Under the pieces are notes generated by a model. The model made no database searches. It had not been told where the DNA came from and was given only the letters and a program-made list of their open reading frames with translations. Shown here in pieces: positions 62,539 to 64,000 of a stretch of DNA of 64,000 nt. Numbering within the stretch: the stretch's first letter is position 1; each line of letters begins with the position of its first letter. The position numbers and the translations under genes are program-made. This stretch comes from UBA2336 sp031395485 (lineage in GTDB: Bacteria > Bacteroidota > Bacteroidia > Cytophagales > Cyclobacteriaceae): the NCBI GenBank assembly GCA_031395485.1, contig JANNUS010000006.1, positions 372,001-436,000 of the forward strand, in the 5' to 3' direction.

Positions 62539-63834
62539 ATGATTAAGAGAATGCAAAAACGTTGGGGTTGGTTTTTTTCTATCTGCATAATTATAGTGGG
62601 TGCAATGGCATTCAATGCTTATAATCCTTTTGTTGATATACAACAAGCCAACGATTCGTATAGCTTCTCACCGCTTACGATTAATGTAAAAGAGTCAAAG
62701 CTATTATATGGAATGAATGTTGATGACTATTTAGTAGTCGAAGACAAAGTCAAAAAGAATCAATTTCTAGCCGATATTCTTATTAATCACAATGTTCCGA
62801 TTAAGCTGATTAATCAGGTATCCTCCATACCGAAAAATGTTTTTGATGTTCGAAAAATTGCTCAGAATAAAAAGTATACAGTAATCTGTACCCCCGATTC
62901 ACTGAAAACAGCGAAAGCATTTATTTATGAACCCAACCCAATAGATTACATCGTATTTTCTTTTGACGACTCACTTCGAGTAGATGTTTGTCAGCGAGAA
63001 GTAGTAGTTGAAGAAAAGAGTATAGCAGGTGTAATTCTATCCTCTCTGTCACAAACCATCGAGGAGATGGGTATTTCGCACGAGCTCACCAATAAGTTTG
63101 TCGACATTTTTGCCTGGCAGGTAGATTTTCAAAGGCTTCAAAAGGGAGATGTGTTCAAGCTCGTGTATGAAGAAATTAAAGTTGAAAACCGTGCTATTGG
63201 CATTCGTAGCATTAAAGGAATTTACTTCCACCATTTCGGAAGCGATTATTATGCAATTCCATTCAATCAGGGTGACGGGTTGGATTATTTTGATGATCGT
63301 GGGAAAAGTTTGCGCAAAGCATTATTAAAGTATCCTATTGAATTTACGCGTATTAGCTCGCGCTATACAGGCAGAAGATTTCATCCCGTTCAAAAAATTT
63401 TTAAAGCCCATCTCGGAACCGATTTTGCTGCACCAACGGGCACCCCCATCCGTTCAGTTGGCGATGGAATTGTGGAAGAGGCACAATACAAATCAAATAA
63501 TGGGAATTATGTAAAGGTTAGGCACAACGGAATATATACTACGCAATACCTGCACATGTCAAGGATTGAGGGCGGAATAAAAGCAGGGACACGCGTTCGA
63601 CAAGGCCAGCGTATTGGTTATGTTGGCAGTACTGGGCTTGCCACGGGGCCACACTTGTGTTATCGTTTCTGGAGAAATGGGGTGCAAGTTGACGCGCTCA
63701 GGGTTGAACTTCCGCCATCACAACCTATAAAAGGTGATTTCACAGAAGTGTATGAACAGGTTAAAAATCTTGTAAAGATTAGGTTGGATGCAATCCCTTC
63801 ACCGGTTCAGCAATCCTTTGCGAAAGCTTTTTAG
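62539..63834 (+). CDS. M23-family peptidoglycan endopeptidase
   Basis: The 431-residue product has an N-terminal anchor (~12-32). An OapA/LysM-like domain lies at ~80-200, and the M23 (LytM) domain at ~285-385. Zinc ligands are His291 and Asp295 in AHLGTDFAAPTG, with catalytic His339 in YLHMSRI. The final ligand is altered: GPHLCYRFW has His372 but Cys374 where GPHLHYE normally gives a second His. It probably cleaves peptide cross-links, though the changed ligand may alter metal binding. Confidence 0.88.
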   Translation: MIKRMQKRWGWFFSICIIIVGAMAFNAYNPFVDIQQANDSYSFSPLTINVKESKLLYGMNVDDYLVVEDKVKKNQFLADILINHNVPIKLINQVSSIPKNVFDVRKIAQNKKYTVICTPDSLKTAKAFIYEPNPIDYIVFSFDDSLRVDVCQREVVVEEKSIAGVILSSLSQTIEEMGISHELTNKFVDIFAWQVDFQRLQKGDVFKLVYEEIKVENRAIGIRSIKGIYFHHFGSDYYAIPFNQGDGLDYFDDRGKSLRKALLKYPIEFTRISSRYTGRRFHPVQKIFKAHLGTDFAAPTGTPIRSVGDGIVEEAQYKSNNGNYVKVRHNGIYTTQYLHMSRIEGGIKAGTRVRQGQRIGYVGSTGLATGPHLCYRFWRNGVQVDALRVELPPSQPIKGDFTEVYEQVKNLVKIRLDAIPSPVQQSFAKAF

Positions 63835-63932
63835 TTGCAACTAAAACTTTTTGATCCCTTCATTTCGTTACTCTCCTTGCGTAGGTTACTTTTATTTGTG
63901 AGCGTTATCTTAATTTTAGTTTCGCGTTGAAT

Positions 63933-64000
63933 TTGGACAGTACTATAAAGCAAATATTTTTTATTGCCCTTCTATTCTTGACGGAGCGCACATTTGCTCA
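63933..64000 (+). CDS. Start of an exported protein (truncated by window end)
   Basis: A TTG at 63933 opens a frame reading MDSTIKQIFFIALLFLTERT then FAQ up to the window end: a signal peptide with a cleavage site typical of this phylum. The gene continues past 64000 and cannot be identified. Confidence 0.5.
   Translation, partial: MDSTIKQIFFIALLFLTERTFA

Overview
The window is chromosomal DNA from a member of the Bacteroidota, most likely Cytophagales. Evidence: a gliding-motility lipoprotein (GldB), a PorE-like OmpA lipoprotein and a FlgD-like C-terminal tail typical of type IX secretion, many lipoproteins, a DksA/TraR protein with a Lys/Ala-rich tail, repeated TAnnTTTG promoter boxes just upstream of genes (the Bacteroidetes -7 element), weak ribosome-binding sites, and families largely confined to this phylum (DUF6702, the 63-aa membrane protein, the '165-aa ABC ATPase'). 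No phage, insertion sequence, CRISPR array or rRNA was seen. It is a mostly core, densely packed region with one tRNA (Phe) and one small toxin-antitoxin pair (hicBA).

Layout. 1-5 kb: 5' end of mfd, a metal-binding/rhodanese lipoprotein, a SAM methyltransferase, an HI0933-type flavoprotein and a membrane protein/XRE regulator pair. 5-14 kb: asd, a lamin-tail secreted protein sharing a back-to-back promoter with asd, a penicillin-acylase-type lipoprotein, then the dksA-like/scpB/pseudouridine-synthase cluster and tRNA-Phe. 14-21 kb: a two-gene HdrD-like iron-sulfur module, PorE-like lipoprotein, fumC, a SPOR-like protein. 21-29 kb: collagen-like protein, recJ, lptB, GH3-family enzyme, two small coiled-coil membrane proteins and the last steps of histidine breakdown (hutG-type, hutF). 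29-43 kb: hydrolases (M20, esterase, amidase, dienelactone hydrolase), a single-domain response regulator facing a histidine kinase, an acyl-CoA ligase and polA. 43-64 kb: threonine dehydratase-like enzyme, tandem M1 peptidases, HupE/DUF6702, gldB, tpiA, hicBA, prmA, a giant exported protein of unknown function, M20 dipeptidase, dsbD and an M23 peptidase; the window ends at the start of another exported protein.

The most notable observations are: DNA polymerase I appears to have lost all its proofreading residues; palindromic intergenic repeats have been captured in frame inside at least three proteins, one landing in the excised linker region of the acylase just before its catalytic Ser; a small coiled-coil gene has an in-frame TGA followed by 16 coding-like codons that end exactly on the next gene's ATGA; a 1,589-residue exported protein carries a winged-helix-like segment; an M23 peptidase has Cys in place of a His zinc ligand; and several -7 boxes sit only 3-9 nt from the start codon, implying near-leaderless mRNAs.
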